IMG/VR virus record: IMGVR_UViG_3300034066_003047
Coordinates: 1 to 22,691 of that record
Source of the DNA: a virus
DNA length: 22,691 bases
Direction: 5' to 3' (one strand)
Position numbers and translations under genes: made by a program. The notes below the pieces were generated by a model. That model was given only the letters and a program-made list of their open reading frames with translations, did no database searches and was not told the DNA's origin. This document shows positions 6,357 through 12,165 of the stretch, piece by piece. Every line of letters begins with the position of its first letter. The stretch's first letter is position 1.

Positions 6357-7202
6357 TCAGGAGGAGGAAAAACTAGCTTTGAGAAACGGATACGCGCGGA
6401 CGGTTTGTTCGATCGAGTTGAACACCCCGAGGGCGAGGTTTTTCTCGAAGAAGGCCGATTGGCCGAGAAGGACGGAACGCAGCGTGCGATCCATGCCTAT
6501 GCGGCGGCCGGCGGGGTAGCGGTTGATGAGGGTCAGCATGATGCCCTGCTGGCTTTCCTCGCGCCGGGAGAGTCCGTTCTGATAGGCGCGACCGCGGTAG
6601 CTCACGGCGCCGCGGGCCTGGCTGATCGCACTGCTCGAGATGCGGCCACCGCCGCGGACGTCCTCGAGGCGAATCCCCAGCGTGTCGCCGATCTGCACCC
6701 ACGCCTGACGACCGAGCGCGCGCGTGCGGCGGCCGGCCTCGCGGGCGCCGGCCAAGCCGGAGCGCACGGCGCCGATGGCGGAGCGGATCACGAGCCACTC
6801 ATAATCGGAGTAGTGGTCGCCGAGTTTTTTTCGGCCTTTGGACGGGATGCCGGCGACCGGACGAAAGTTTGCCTCGTGGGTTCGGCGCCAGCTTCCGGTG
6901 CTGGTGCGCAGGAAGACGCGGCCAAACGCGGCTTTGGCGCCGGAGTTGATCGTCACGATGTCGAGCGCCGTGGCGTGCTTGCCGCCGGTCAGTCCCAAAT
7001 CAGCCATCAGGCGATACTGGGAACGGACCTGCGTGTTGGGCACACTGGCGACGGCAGTCTCGCCCGCGCACGCCTTGAGCACGACACCGGCAAACCCTTC
7101 GACGACCTTGTTGGCGGCGACGCCCGTGGCCCCTGCGATCGCGCGGAGGGCGGTGGGGAGCTTGGCCAGCTCGGGCGAATCAATTTGGGCGGTGGTGACC
7201 AT
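6357..7202 (-). CDS. Tail completion / morphogenesis protein (Z-position)
   Basis: The product has 281 residues from the ATG at 7202 (MVTTAQIDSPELAKLPTALR). I rejected the upstream extension of this frame because it crosses a palindromic repeat and the neighbouring gene. The N-terminal part is helical (LRAIAGATGVAANKVVEGFA), the middle carries many basic residues (SKGRKKLGDHYSDYEW, REAGRRTRALGRQ), and the C-terminus ends KASFSSS. It sits between a small connector gene and a tail-terminator-position gene, the slot of minor tail or completion proteins in lambda-like phages. It has one of the few good Shine-Dalgarno sites here, AAGGA nine bases before the ATG, supplied by the REP motif at 7211-7230. 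Family not recognised. Confidence 0.6.
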   Translation of the reverse strand: MVTTAQIDSPELAKLPTALRAIAGATGVAANKVVEGFAGVVLKACAGETAVASVPNTQVRSQYRLMADLGLTGGKHATALDIVTINSGAKAAFGRVFLRTSTGSWRRTHEANFRPVAGIPSKGRKKLGDHYSDYEWLVIRSAIGAVRSGLAGAREAGRRTRALGRQAWVQIGDTLGIRLEDVRGGGRISSSAISQARGAVSYRGRAYQNGLSRREESQQGIMLTLINRYPAGRRIGMDRTLRSVLLGQSAFFEKNLALGVFNSIEQTVRAYPFLKASFSSS

Positions 7203-7210
7203 GAGGTGGG

Positions 7211-7262
7211 ATCCTTCGACGCGCTGCGCTTGCTCAGGATGTTCCGGCTCAGGCCGGAACAC
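7211..7262. repeat. Composite repeat: REP motif plus GTTCCGG palindrome
   Basis: A variant REP (ATCCTTCGACGCGCTGCGCT, ending TGCTCAGG) is joined to the perfect palindrome TGTTCCGGC-TCAG-GCCGGAACA (7240-7261). The palindrome's loop contains the TGA stop of the 7575-7249 gene. The REP part carries the Shine-Dalgarno site of the 7202 gene on the minus strand. Confidence 0.85.
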
Positions 7263-7575
7263 ATGCCAGCGACCAGCACGGGCCGGCGGGGGAGACTTTG
7301 GTGCACCACCAGCTGCGGCCGAGGGCGGTGACGCCGAAGCGGGGGGCGGCTTCGGGGGCGGTGTCCCACTGGGCGCGGGTGGCGACGATCTCGAGTTCCT
7401 CGATGCGCTTGAGACCATTGGGGCCGGGCTCCATGCCGACGGTGCGGAGGTTGAGGACGCCCTTGTAGGCGTCGCCGCCGATGGTGAACGCGCCGGAGTC
7501 GTCGGGGTCCGCCATGGGGGCGAGGATCGCCTGAGCTTGCTTGGCGGCTTGGGCGAGGATGTTTGAGTAAGACAC
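7249..7575 (-). CDS. Head-tail connector-position protein with repeat-derived end
   Basis: The 108-residue product starts MSYSNILAQAAKQAQAILAP. Features are an N-terminal helix, then short strands (DDSGAFTIGGDAYKGVLNLR, IEELEIVATRAQWDT) and a GRSWWC segment. It is the first gene after the accessory island and opens the neck and tail block, the slot of small head-tail joining or stopper proteins (lambda FII is of similar size). The C-terminal residues CVPA and the stop are read out of the GTTCCGG palindrome, so the ancestral end was probably elsewhere. The leader holds a strong hairpin with a T-rich tract 14 bases from the ATG and a CCCGGTTTGACAC motif further out. Function is inferred from position only. 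Confidence 0.6.
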   Translation of the reverse strand: MSYSNILAQAAKQAQAILAPMADPDDSGAFTIGGDAYKGVLNLRTVGMEPGPNGLKRIEELEIVATRAQWDTAPEAAPRFGVTALGRSWWCTKVSPAGPCWSLACVPA

Positions 7576-7580
7576 AGGGA

Positions 7581-7615
7581 AAAGAAAAGCCCCCGCCCGC
7601 TAGGCGGACGGGGGC
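7581..7615 (-). terminator. Rho-independent terminator or leader attenuator ahead of the 7575 gene
   Basis: A 12-pair stem with one mismatch (7589-7600 pairing with 7604-7615, loop TAG) begins GCCCCCG and is followed on the minus strand by TTTTCTTT. It lies 125 bases beyond the stop of the 8477-7740 gene, yet only 14 bases before the next ATG. It may close the accessory island, attenuate the tail operon, or both. Confidence 0.8.
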
Positions 7616-7653
7616 AGGGCACGAATGAACTAGGGCTGGCAACTACGCGGGGA

Positions 7654-7666
7654 GTGTCAAACCGGG
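7654..7666 (-). promoter_or_regulatory. CCCGGTTTGACAC leader motif
   Basis: This 13-base sequence is identical to the one at 19894-19906. In both cases it precedes a terminator-like hairpin that abuts the start of a head-tail joining gene. TTGACA resembles a -35 box, and GCGT-n-GTT follows five bases after the motif in both copies. No clear -10 box is seen. Confidence 0.3.
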
Positions 7667-7671
7667 GCAAG

Positions 7672-7733
7672 ACAGGATGGACAGGATGGACAGGATCGAA
7701 TCCTGTGAATCCTGTGAATCCTGTGCATCCTGT
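7672..7733. repeat. ACAGGAT/ATCCTGT 9-base periodic hairpin array
   Basis: Three ACAGGAT units at 9-base spacing are followed, after CGA, by four inverted ATCCTGT units at 9-base spacing. The array therefore folds into a long periodic hairpin. On the plus strand it is followed by TTTTT. It begins six bases after the stop of the 8477-7740 gene. A three-unit version lies inside that gene at 8035-8059. Confidence 0.92.
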
Positions 7734-7739
7734 CGTTTT

Positions 7740-8477
7740 TCAGGATGCTCGGAGGGCCGCGTGGGCGATGTCCCAGGGCATGATCTCGGGCGGGCGGTGT
7801 TGGCCGTTGGTGCGGAGGGTGGTGAATTCCGTGCGGAGGGTTTCGTGGAGGTCGATGCTCCCGCGCTCGAGGTTGGCTTTGACGAGGCTTTCGGGATGGA
7901 ACGGGCAGCCGGCGGCGAGCAGTTCGGGGATGGCGGCGAAGGTGTTGCAATAGGTCTGCGCGGCGAGCGGGCCCATGATGGCGAAGCGGTCGTTGATCCC
8001 GCCGAAGCGGCCCCACCAAGGCGTAAAGCAGGAGACAGGATGAACAGGATCGACAGGATCCCAATCCATACTGTGAAACCAGAGATCCGCACGCATACGG
8101 ATGATGGTTTCAAACTTGTTACTTGAAGCCTTGTCACTTGTTACTTGGCGGAAGTGCTTCCAGCACTCCGCCTGATACCAGTGCTGCAGGAGGAGCTGGT
8201 GCGCGGGGGCAGCGTTGGCGTAGGGGGCTTGGTGGTAGGCAGCGGCGAGCTCGGGGGTGAGGTGGTCGGAAAGGTCGGGGTCCTGCCGGCCGTCGACGTG
8301 CACGCGGTCGGCGCCGAACTCGCGGCGGAGGTCGTCGGTGAGTTGGATCTCGGGACCGTCTTGGACGGTGATAAAGAAGTGAGGATCGGCAAAGTGACGC
8401 AGGACGTGCCAGCGTTGAGTGGGCCAGCACTTGGCGAAGGTGCGCAGTTGGCCGGAGATCAGAATGGCGGTGCTCAT
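7740..8477 (-). CDS. Glycosyltransferase-like protein with repeat-derived insertions
   Basis: The product has 245 residues, starting MSTAILISGQLRTFAKCWPT. An N-terminal ISGQ-R-F motif, a central IIRMRADLWF and a later FGGINDRFAIMG are the signature pattern of phage and bacterial glycosyltransferase-like proteins of the ISGQ type; the Arg-x-Asp segment probably plays the DxD-like metal or donor role. Two internal segments derive from dispersed repeats. Residues about 111-121 come from the ACTTGTTACTTG pair and residues about 138-149 (WDPVDPVHPVSC region) from an ACAGGAT array; both preserve the frame. It is the last gene of the accessory island. Activity may be affected by the insertions, but they fall between conserved motifs. 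The donor and acceptor are unknown. Confidence 0.65.
   Translation of the reverse strand: MSTAILISGQLRTFAKCWPTQRWHVLRHFADPHFFITVQDGPEIQLTDDLRREFGADRVHVDGRQDPDLSDHLTPELAAAYHQAPYANAAPAHQLLLQHWYQAECWKHFRQVTSDKASSNKFETIIRMRADLWFHSMDWDPVDPVHPVSCFTPWWGRFGGINDRFAIMGPLAAQTYCNTFAAIPELLAAGCPFHPESLVKANLERGSIDLHETLRTEFTTLRTNGQHRPPEIMPWDIAHAALRAS
8035..8059. repeat. Intragenic ACAGGAT array (3 units)
   Basis: ACAGGAT occurs at 8035, 8044 and 8053, an exact 9-base period that keeps the reading frame. On the minus strand it encodes the DPV-DPV-HPV tripeptides of the glycosyltransferase-like protein. It matches the left half of the hairpin array at 7672-7733. Confidence 0.92.
8114..8147. repeat. Intragenic ACTTGTTACTTG direct repeat
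   Basis: The 12-base sequence ACTTGTTACTTG occurs at 8114-8125 and 8136-8147. On the minus strand it encodes part of QVTSDKASSNK in the glycosyltransferase-like protein. It lies about 55 bases from the intragenic ACAGGAT array. Confidence 0.88.
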
Positions 8478-8483
8478 AAAAGA

Positions 8484-8574
8484 TTAACCACAGATAAAAC
8501 CGGATTCAAACCAGATGAGGGCACCAAGCCGGAAGGGTTTGATCCGGTTTAAATCCGGTTTGATTTGTGGTTAA
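8484..8574. repeat. Palindromic intergenic repeat R3 (type A)
   Basis: The left arm is TTAACCACAGATAAAACC and onward, to 8516. The right arm ends GATTTGTGGTTAA at 8574. It lies between the Zn dehydrogenase and the glycosyltransferase-like gene, six bases from the latter's ATG. Confidence 0.93.
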
Positions 8575-8584
8575 ATGGATTGGG

Positions 8585-9607
8585 TCAGGCGGCTTGCTGC
8601 AGGGCTTGGGGCGGGCTGCATTCGATCATGACGCGGCCGGCGGCGCCGGCGACGACGAGGTCGAGGGCGGCGTTGATTTTATCGAGGGGGAAGACGTGGG
8701 TGACCATGCGGTGAAACATGATCGAGGAGGCGAGCTTGAGGTAGCGGGGGATGTCGCGATCGGGGCGGAAGCCGCCGCCCTGGGTCGCCTTGATCTGCTT
8801 GCCTTCGCCTTCGAACAGGTGCCGCGCGTTGCGCACGCAGACGGGCTTGCCGGGCGCGGGCTGGCCGATCATGACGTACCGGCCGCTGGGCGCGAGTTGC
8901 TCGAGCGCGTGATCCATGGTGTCCACCGCGCCGGCGGTATCGATGACGAGGTCGAAGGGGCCGGTGACCTTTTCCGCCGCGGCGAGGTTAACGAAGTCGG
9001 CGCCCTGCAGCTCGGTTGGGAGGCGCTTGTCCTCGTGGAGATCGCAGCAGACAAGGCGCGTGGGCTCGACCATCTCGAGGGCGCCCAGCAGCGCCATCCC
9101 CAGCCCGCCGGCGCCGATCACGAGCACCCGCTCGCCCCAGCGGGCCTCGCTCTCGACCGTGGCAAGGGCGGTGGACACCGAGCAGCCGAGCAGCGCGGCG
9201 ACCGTGGGGTTGGTGTCGGCAGGGACCGGGGTGAGCCGGTTCTCGGAGCAGATCGCCTGCTCGGCGAAGGTCGTGACGAGGCCGCTCGTCATCGTGGCGC
9301 TCTGGTAGTGATACTTCGGGAAATCGCTCTCGATGCCGGCGGCTTTGCGCCAGTGCATGACCACCTTGTCGCCCTCGCGCACGCGCGTGACGCCGGGGCC
9401 GATCTTCTCGACGATTCCGCAGCCCTCGTGTCCGAGCGGGTGCGGAAGCGGGCCGGTTTTCTTTTCGCCGCGGATTTCTTGGAGTTGGGCGCCGCAGATG
9501 CCGGAGACCAGCACGCGGACGAGCACTTGGCCGAAGTCGAGCGGCATCGGAGTGATGTCGGCGATCTTGAGGGGGGCGTTATGGCGGGTGAGTAATGCTG
9601 CTTTCAT
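8585..9607 (-). CDS. Medium-chain Zn-dependent dehydrogenase (MDR family)
   Basis: The 340-residue product starts MKAALLTRHNAPLKIADITP, full length for the family. The N-terminal GroES-like domain carries likely catalytic zinc ligands Cys38 (GICGAQ), His60-Glu61 (LGHEGCG) and Cys142 (LLGCSVSTALAT). The Rossmann NAD(P) motif is VIGAGGLG at 163-170, and Asp189 in the following strand end (CCDLHEDK) suggests NAD preference. The four-cysteine structural zinc loop usual in classical alcohol dehydrogenases is absent from the segment around residues 80-120. Substrates in this family include alcohols, polyols, threonine and butanediol, and cannot be assigned. It is flanked by R3 and R4 and sits downstream of the E1-like pair, so it may act on a keto or hydroxy product in the same pathway. 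No virion role is expected. Confidence 0.88.
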   Translation of the reverse strand: MKAALLTRHNAPLKIADITPMPLDFGQVLVRVLVSGICGAQLQEIRGEKKTGPLPHPLGHEGCGIVEKIGPGVTRVREGDKVVMHWRKAAGIESDFPKYHYQSATMTSGLVTTFAEQAICSENRLTPVPADTNPTVAALLGCSVSTALATVESEARWGERVLVIGAGGLGMALLGALEMVEPTRLVCCDLHEDKRLPTELQGADFVNLAAAEKVTGPFDLVIDTAGAVDTMDHALEQLAPSGRYVMIGQPAPGKPVCVRNARHLFEGEGKQIKATQGGGFRPDRDIPRYLKLASSIMFHRMVTHVFPLDKINAALDLVVAGAAGRVMIECSPPQALQQAA

Positions 9608-9625
9608 GCGGAAGGCTCGGAAGTT

Positions 9626-9713
9626 TTGACCACAGATTTCACAGATAAAGGCAGGATAAAGGCACCGACGCCTGAGCTTTTATCCGGCTGGGATCTGTGT
9701 AATCTGTGGTCAA
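9626..9713. repeat. Palindromic intergenic repeat R4 (type B)
   Basis: It is bounded by TTGACCACAGATTTCACAG and AATCTGTGGTCAA, with AGATAAAGGCAGGATAAAGG after the left edge. It fills the gap between the dehydrogenase start and the E1-alpha-like gene. Its right edge supplies that gene's TGA stop (9710-9712). Confidence 0.93.
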
Positions 9714-10390
9714 ACGGTTTGGCGTTTGAGTCTTTCGATCGCTTCGGGCTGGAAGGTGATGAAGTGTTTGCAGCCGCTGCCGGCGTGGGGGTAGGTCGGG
9801 GTGTAGTGGTAGCGGCGCACGCAGTGGAAGTGGTCGAGCGGCGTAGCGGCGCGGCCGGTGCGGCGGTGGTCCTTGGGCGTGTCGACCTGACGGGCGTTGT
9901 CTTCGATGATGAAGGTGCAAGGCAGGGCGTTGGCCTCGACGAAGAGGGCGGCCTCGTAGAAGTGTCCCTCCTCTTCGGCGCCGTCGCCGAGGAAGCACCA
10001 GACTTTAGGCGCAAGGTGCGCGCGATCGTGGAGCATCGGGCGGCAGGCGTAGGCCACGCCGGCGGCGATGCCGCAGGTGCCGGCAAGGATGGCGCTCGAG
10101 TAGATGTTTGCGTCTGCATTCTTTCGCGCGCGCCGGAAGGTAAACATGCTGCGCCCATCGATGATCGCCTGCTCGAGTTCGGCCTCGGGCATCCCGCAGA
10201 GCAGGGCGTGGTAGTGGTTGCGGTGGGTGGAGAAGACCCAGTCGCCGGGGCGGATGCGGGCGAAGATTTCCAGCAGGTGGTCTTCGTTGCCGCCGCAGAG
10301 GTGGATCAGGCTGGGCAGGCGGCCGGCTTCCCAGTGGGCTTTGATGCGGTTTTCGAATGCGATGAGAGATTGGGCAGTGTGCTGGATCAT
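9710..10390 (-). CDS. Thiamine-diphosphate E1 alpha-like subunit (short form)
   Basis: The product has 226 residues, starting MIQHTAQSLIAFENRIKAHW. The ThDP/Mg-binding motif begins GDG at 135-137 and ends EDN at 163-165. HRNHYHALL (56-64) matches the active-site His region of 2-oxo acid dehydrogenase E1 alpha subunits. Full-size E1 alpha proteins have about 320-400 residues, so this is a reduced version holding mainly the pyrophosphate-binding core. It is paired with the E1-beta-like gene upstream; in the E1 family the two subunits form the active site together. Such pairs also occur as stand-alone carboligases in sugar-branching pathways such as those of orthosomycin antibiotics. No E2 or E3 gene is present here, so oxidative dehydrogenase function is not supported. 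The stop codon is the edge of R4. Confidence 0.8.
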   Translation of the reverse strand: MIQHTAQSLIAFENRIKAHWEAGRLPSLIHLCGGNEDHLLEIFARIRPGDWVFSTHRNHYHALLCGMPEAELEQAIIDGRSMFTFRRARKNADANIYSSAILAGTCGIAAGVAYACRPMLHDRAHLAPKVWCFLGDGAEEEGHFYEAALFVEANALPCTFIIEDNARQVDTPKDHRRTGRAATPLDHFHCVRRYHYTPTYPHAGSGCKHFITFQPEAIERLKRQTV

Positions 10391-10398
10391 TTTATTTA

Positions 10399-10462
10399 TC
10401 GCGAAAGCGCGAAAAGGCGGAGGCGCGGAATTTTGTGGTTTCGCTCTTCCGCGTTTTCGCGA
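10399..10462. repeat. TCGCGAAA/TTTTCGCGA hairpin repeat between the E1-like genes
   Basis: Arms TCGCGAAA-GCGCGAAAA and CCGCGTTTTCGCGA enclose GGCGGAGGCGCGGAATTTTG. The repeat begins nine bases upstream of the E1-alpha-like ATG and directly abuts the E1-beta-like TAA. It belongs to a different family from R1-R8 but occupies an equivalent junction. Confidence 0.85.
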
Positions 10463-10990
10463 TTAGATCAGATCCTTGTACTCGACCAGCACGGTGGACT
10501 CGCCGCGGAGCTGTTGTTCGCGGGCGGCGGCGTAGATGCCGGCGATGTCGTCGGCGGCCTCGAGCTGGATGACGGGCGTCTCCTTGAGCATCCAACGCAG
10601 GGCGAGGCTGAAGTCCTGAACGTGCGGCGGGCCGGTGAAGAGAGGCTTGGTGTGATTGCCCACGGTGATGCGGACGATCACCGCGGGGGTGAATTCGCCC
10701 CGGGAGAGGTTTGCGGCTTTGTCGAGGTGATTGACCAGGCAGTCGAGGGCGTTGAGGAGGAAGTCCATCCGCTCGATGTAGGCGACCGGGCGGAGGCCGG
10801 CGAGGGAGAGGCCGGTGGCGACGCCGAGCAGGAGGTTTTCCGCCACGGGCGTTTCCACGATCTGCTCGCGCGGGACGTGGCGCAGCGTGCCGAGGGCGCC
10901 GCCCTTGGCCATGCCGTAGCCGACGAACCGCGTGAGCGGATCCGCGGCGAGGGCGGACATGGCGGCGGTCAGGGATTCCTTGTAGGTCAT
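10463..10990 (-). CDS. Thiamine-diphosphate E1 beta-like subunit (PYR domain only)
   Basis: It encodes 175 residues from the ATG at 10990 (MTYKESLTAAMSALAADPLT); a longer frame only reads into repeat R5. The block VETPVAENLLLGVATGLSLA (45-64) matches the E1 beta signature TP-x-x-E, with Glu51 the expected residue that activates the aminopyrimidine ring of ThDP. LRPVAYIERMDFLLNALDCL continues the PYR domain. Usual E1 beta subunits have about 325 residues with a C-terminal transketolase-type domain, which is absent here; the protein ends cleanly at EYKDLI. It probably pairs with the E1-alpha-like protein. Loss of the C-terminal domain suggests a simplified enzyme, perhaps an acyloin-type carboligase, but this is inference. 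Confidence 0.8.
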   Translation of the reverse strand: MTYKESLTAAMSALAADPLTRFVGYGMAKGGALGTLRHVPREQIVETPVAENLLLGVATGLSLAGLRPVAYIERMDFLLNALDCLVNHLDKAANLSRGEFTPAVIVRITVGNHTKPLFTGPPHVQDFSLALRWMLKETPVIQLEAADDIAGIYAAAREQQLRGESTVLVEYKDLI

Positions 10991-10997
10991 TTTTTGG

Positions 10998-11080
10998 ACC
11001 ACAGATAAAACCGGATGCAAACCGGATGAAGGCATCAAACTTTGCGGCTGGATGCTGCTTTTATCTGTGTGATCTGTGGT
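10998..11080. repeat. Palindromic intergenic repeat R5 (type A/B chimera)
   Basis: The left edge ACCACAGATAAAACCGGATG is of type A, while the right edge TTATCTGTGTGATCTGTGGT is of type B. This suggests recombination between the two repeat types. It separates the E1-beta-like gene from the GT9-like gene. Confidence 0.92.
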
Positions 11081-11095
11081 TGAAAGGCTTGGAGC

Positions 11096-11869
11096 TCAAA
11101 GGAGGCCGCGGTCGCGCAGGATTTCGGGGACGAGCGAGAGGCTGTTGCAGTGGACGGTGCGCTCGGGGATGTAGTCGACGCGCTCCTGGTCGAGGAGGTG
11201 CACGCGGAGCGCGACGGTGTCGGCGTTCCACTGGTTGAGGCAGGGCCACATCGGGCCGGTGACGCAGCCGATGATGCAGCGGGCGCGGTGCGAGACCATG
11301 CCGATGTGGGTGATGTCGCCGCCGACGTCTTGCGTGCATCCAATGTTGCCGCCGCACGGGGCCGTCGTGAGAACGCTGTACTTTTCCGCCAGGCTACGAG
11401 CGAGCCGGGCGAAGCCGGCGCCATCGAAGCCCTGCCACTGGCCCGATGAGGGAGGGCTGTTGATAATGAGGAAGTCCAGCGGGTAGCGGAGCTGCGGGGG
11501 ACGCAGCGCCGGGTAGTCAAACAGCATGTCGCGGCCGCAGTGGATCGGCGACTCGAGGCCCATGGCGCGCGCGAGGTGGCGGAACCAGTCGAGGTGGTAG
11601 GCGACGAAGTCGTTGCGCTGCGGGTGGGCGTACCAGTGGCCGCCGGCGCCGCGCCAGCCGTTGATGGCGCCCTGGCCGACCTCGCCAATGCTTTTGACGG
11701 TGAGGTTTTCGAGATCCTGCCAGACGGGGTAAAGTTGCGCCAGGTGGTGGTCGGGGGCGCCGTGGATGAAGTGGGTGTCTGGATACGCCTGCGCGAGTTT
11801 GCGCAGGAAGTGCAGATGGACGAGGTTGTCGCCTAAATGGAGGGCGTTGAACGTGGAGATGGTTTTCAT
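11096..11869 (-). CDS. GT9/heptosyltransferase-like protein (short)
   Basis: The 257-residue product starts MKTISTFNALHLGDNLVHLH. The N-terminal GDN motif (13-15) after a strand, then HFLRKLAQAYPDTHFIHGAP, is the pattern of glycosyltransferase family 9 (ADP-heptose:LPS heptosyltransferase type, GT-B fold). The C-terminal region with DFLIINSPPSSGQWQGF, a GMVSHRARCIIGCVTGPMWP segment and the following strand is where the nucleotide-sugar site would be. GT9 proteins are usually 320-360 residues, so this is a compact relative; some related forms bind but do not transfer sugar. It lies alone between R5 and R6 in the accessory island. Its acceptor could be a host surface glycan or the virion. Confidence 0.7.
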   Translation of the reverse strand: MKTISTFNALHLGDNLVHLHFLRKLAQAYPDTHFIHGAPDHHLAQLYPVWQDLENLTVKSIGEVGQGAINGWRGAGGHWYAHPQRNDFVAYHLDWFRHLARAMGLESPIHCGRDMLFDYPALRPPQLRYPLDFLIINSPPSSGQWQGFDGAGFARLARSLAEKYSVLTTAPCGGNIGCTQDVGGDITHIGMVSHRARCIIGCVTGPMWPCLNQWNADTVALRVHLLDQERVDYIPERTVHCNSLSLVPEILRDRGLL

Positions 11870-11887
11870 TGCAAACTGCCGGAAGTT

Positions 11888-11973
11888 TTAACCACAGATT
11901 TCACAGATAAAGGCAGGATGAAGGCAGCGCGGCCGGGGACTTATCCGGTTTTATGTGTGCAATCTGTGGTCAA
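11888..11973. repeat. Palindromic intergenic repeat R6 (type B)
   Basis: It is bounded by TTAACCACAGATTTCACAG and AATCTGTGGTCAA. The 3' end of the small gene 12165-11941 is read from inside the right arm, including its stop codon. Confidence 0.93.
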
Positions 11974-12165
11974 CGGATTGGGATCTCGGAGGCGCATGAG
12001 GTGAATGCGTTGGTCGAGAAGTTCGTTCATGCGAGTCATCCAGTGGCGGCGTTCTTTGCTGTTGGGCGACGATTCTAGCCAGTAGGCGCGGACGGTGCTG
12101 ATCACGGCGTCGAGTTGCGCGATCAGCCCGGCGGATTCGGATTTGAGGTCGTGGATCTGGCTCAC
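11941..12165 (-). CDS. Small helical protein coupled to the glycosyltransferase
   Basis: It encodes 74 residues from a GTG at 12165 that forms a GTGA overlap with the stop of the glycosyltransferase gene. The sequence SQIHDLKSESAGLIAQLDAV and onward is charged helix (STVRAYWLESSPNSKERRHW, MTRMNELLDQRIHLMRLRDP), probably a coiled coil. The last 11 residues (PLTTDCTHKTG) and the stop are encoded by repeat R6, so the native C-terminus was likely near LRDPN. I do not recognise the family. Translational coupling implies equal expression with the transferase, perhaps as a partner or as a remnant of the phage gene that originally followed the capsid region. Confidence 0.6.
   Translation of the reverse strand: MSQIHDLKSESAGLIAQLDAVISTVRAYWLESSPNSKERRHWMTRMNELLDQRIHLMRLRDPNPLTTDCTHKTG

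Noticed and set aside
7672-7733. Possible CRISPR-like array (regular short repeats)
   Set aside because: Units are 7 bases with 2-base spacers and invert halfway. There are no 20-40 base repeats or unique spacers; it is a periodic hairpin.
9710-10990. A complete pyruvate dehydrogenase operon
   Set aside because: Both subunits are about half size, and no E2 or E3 gene is present in the window.
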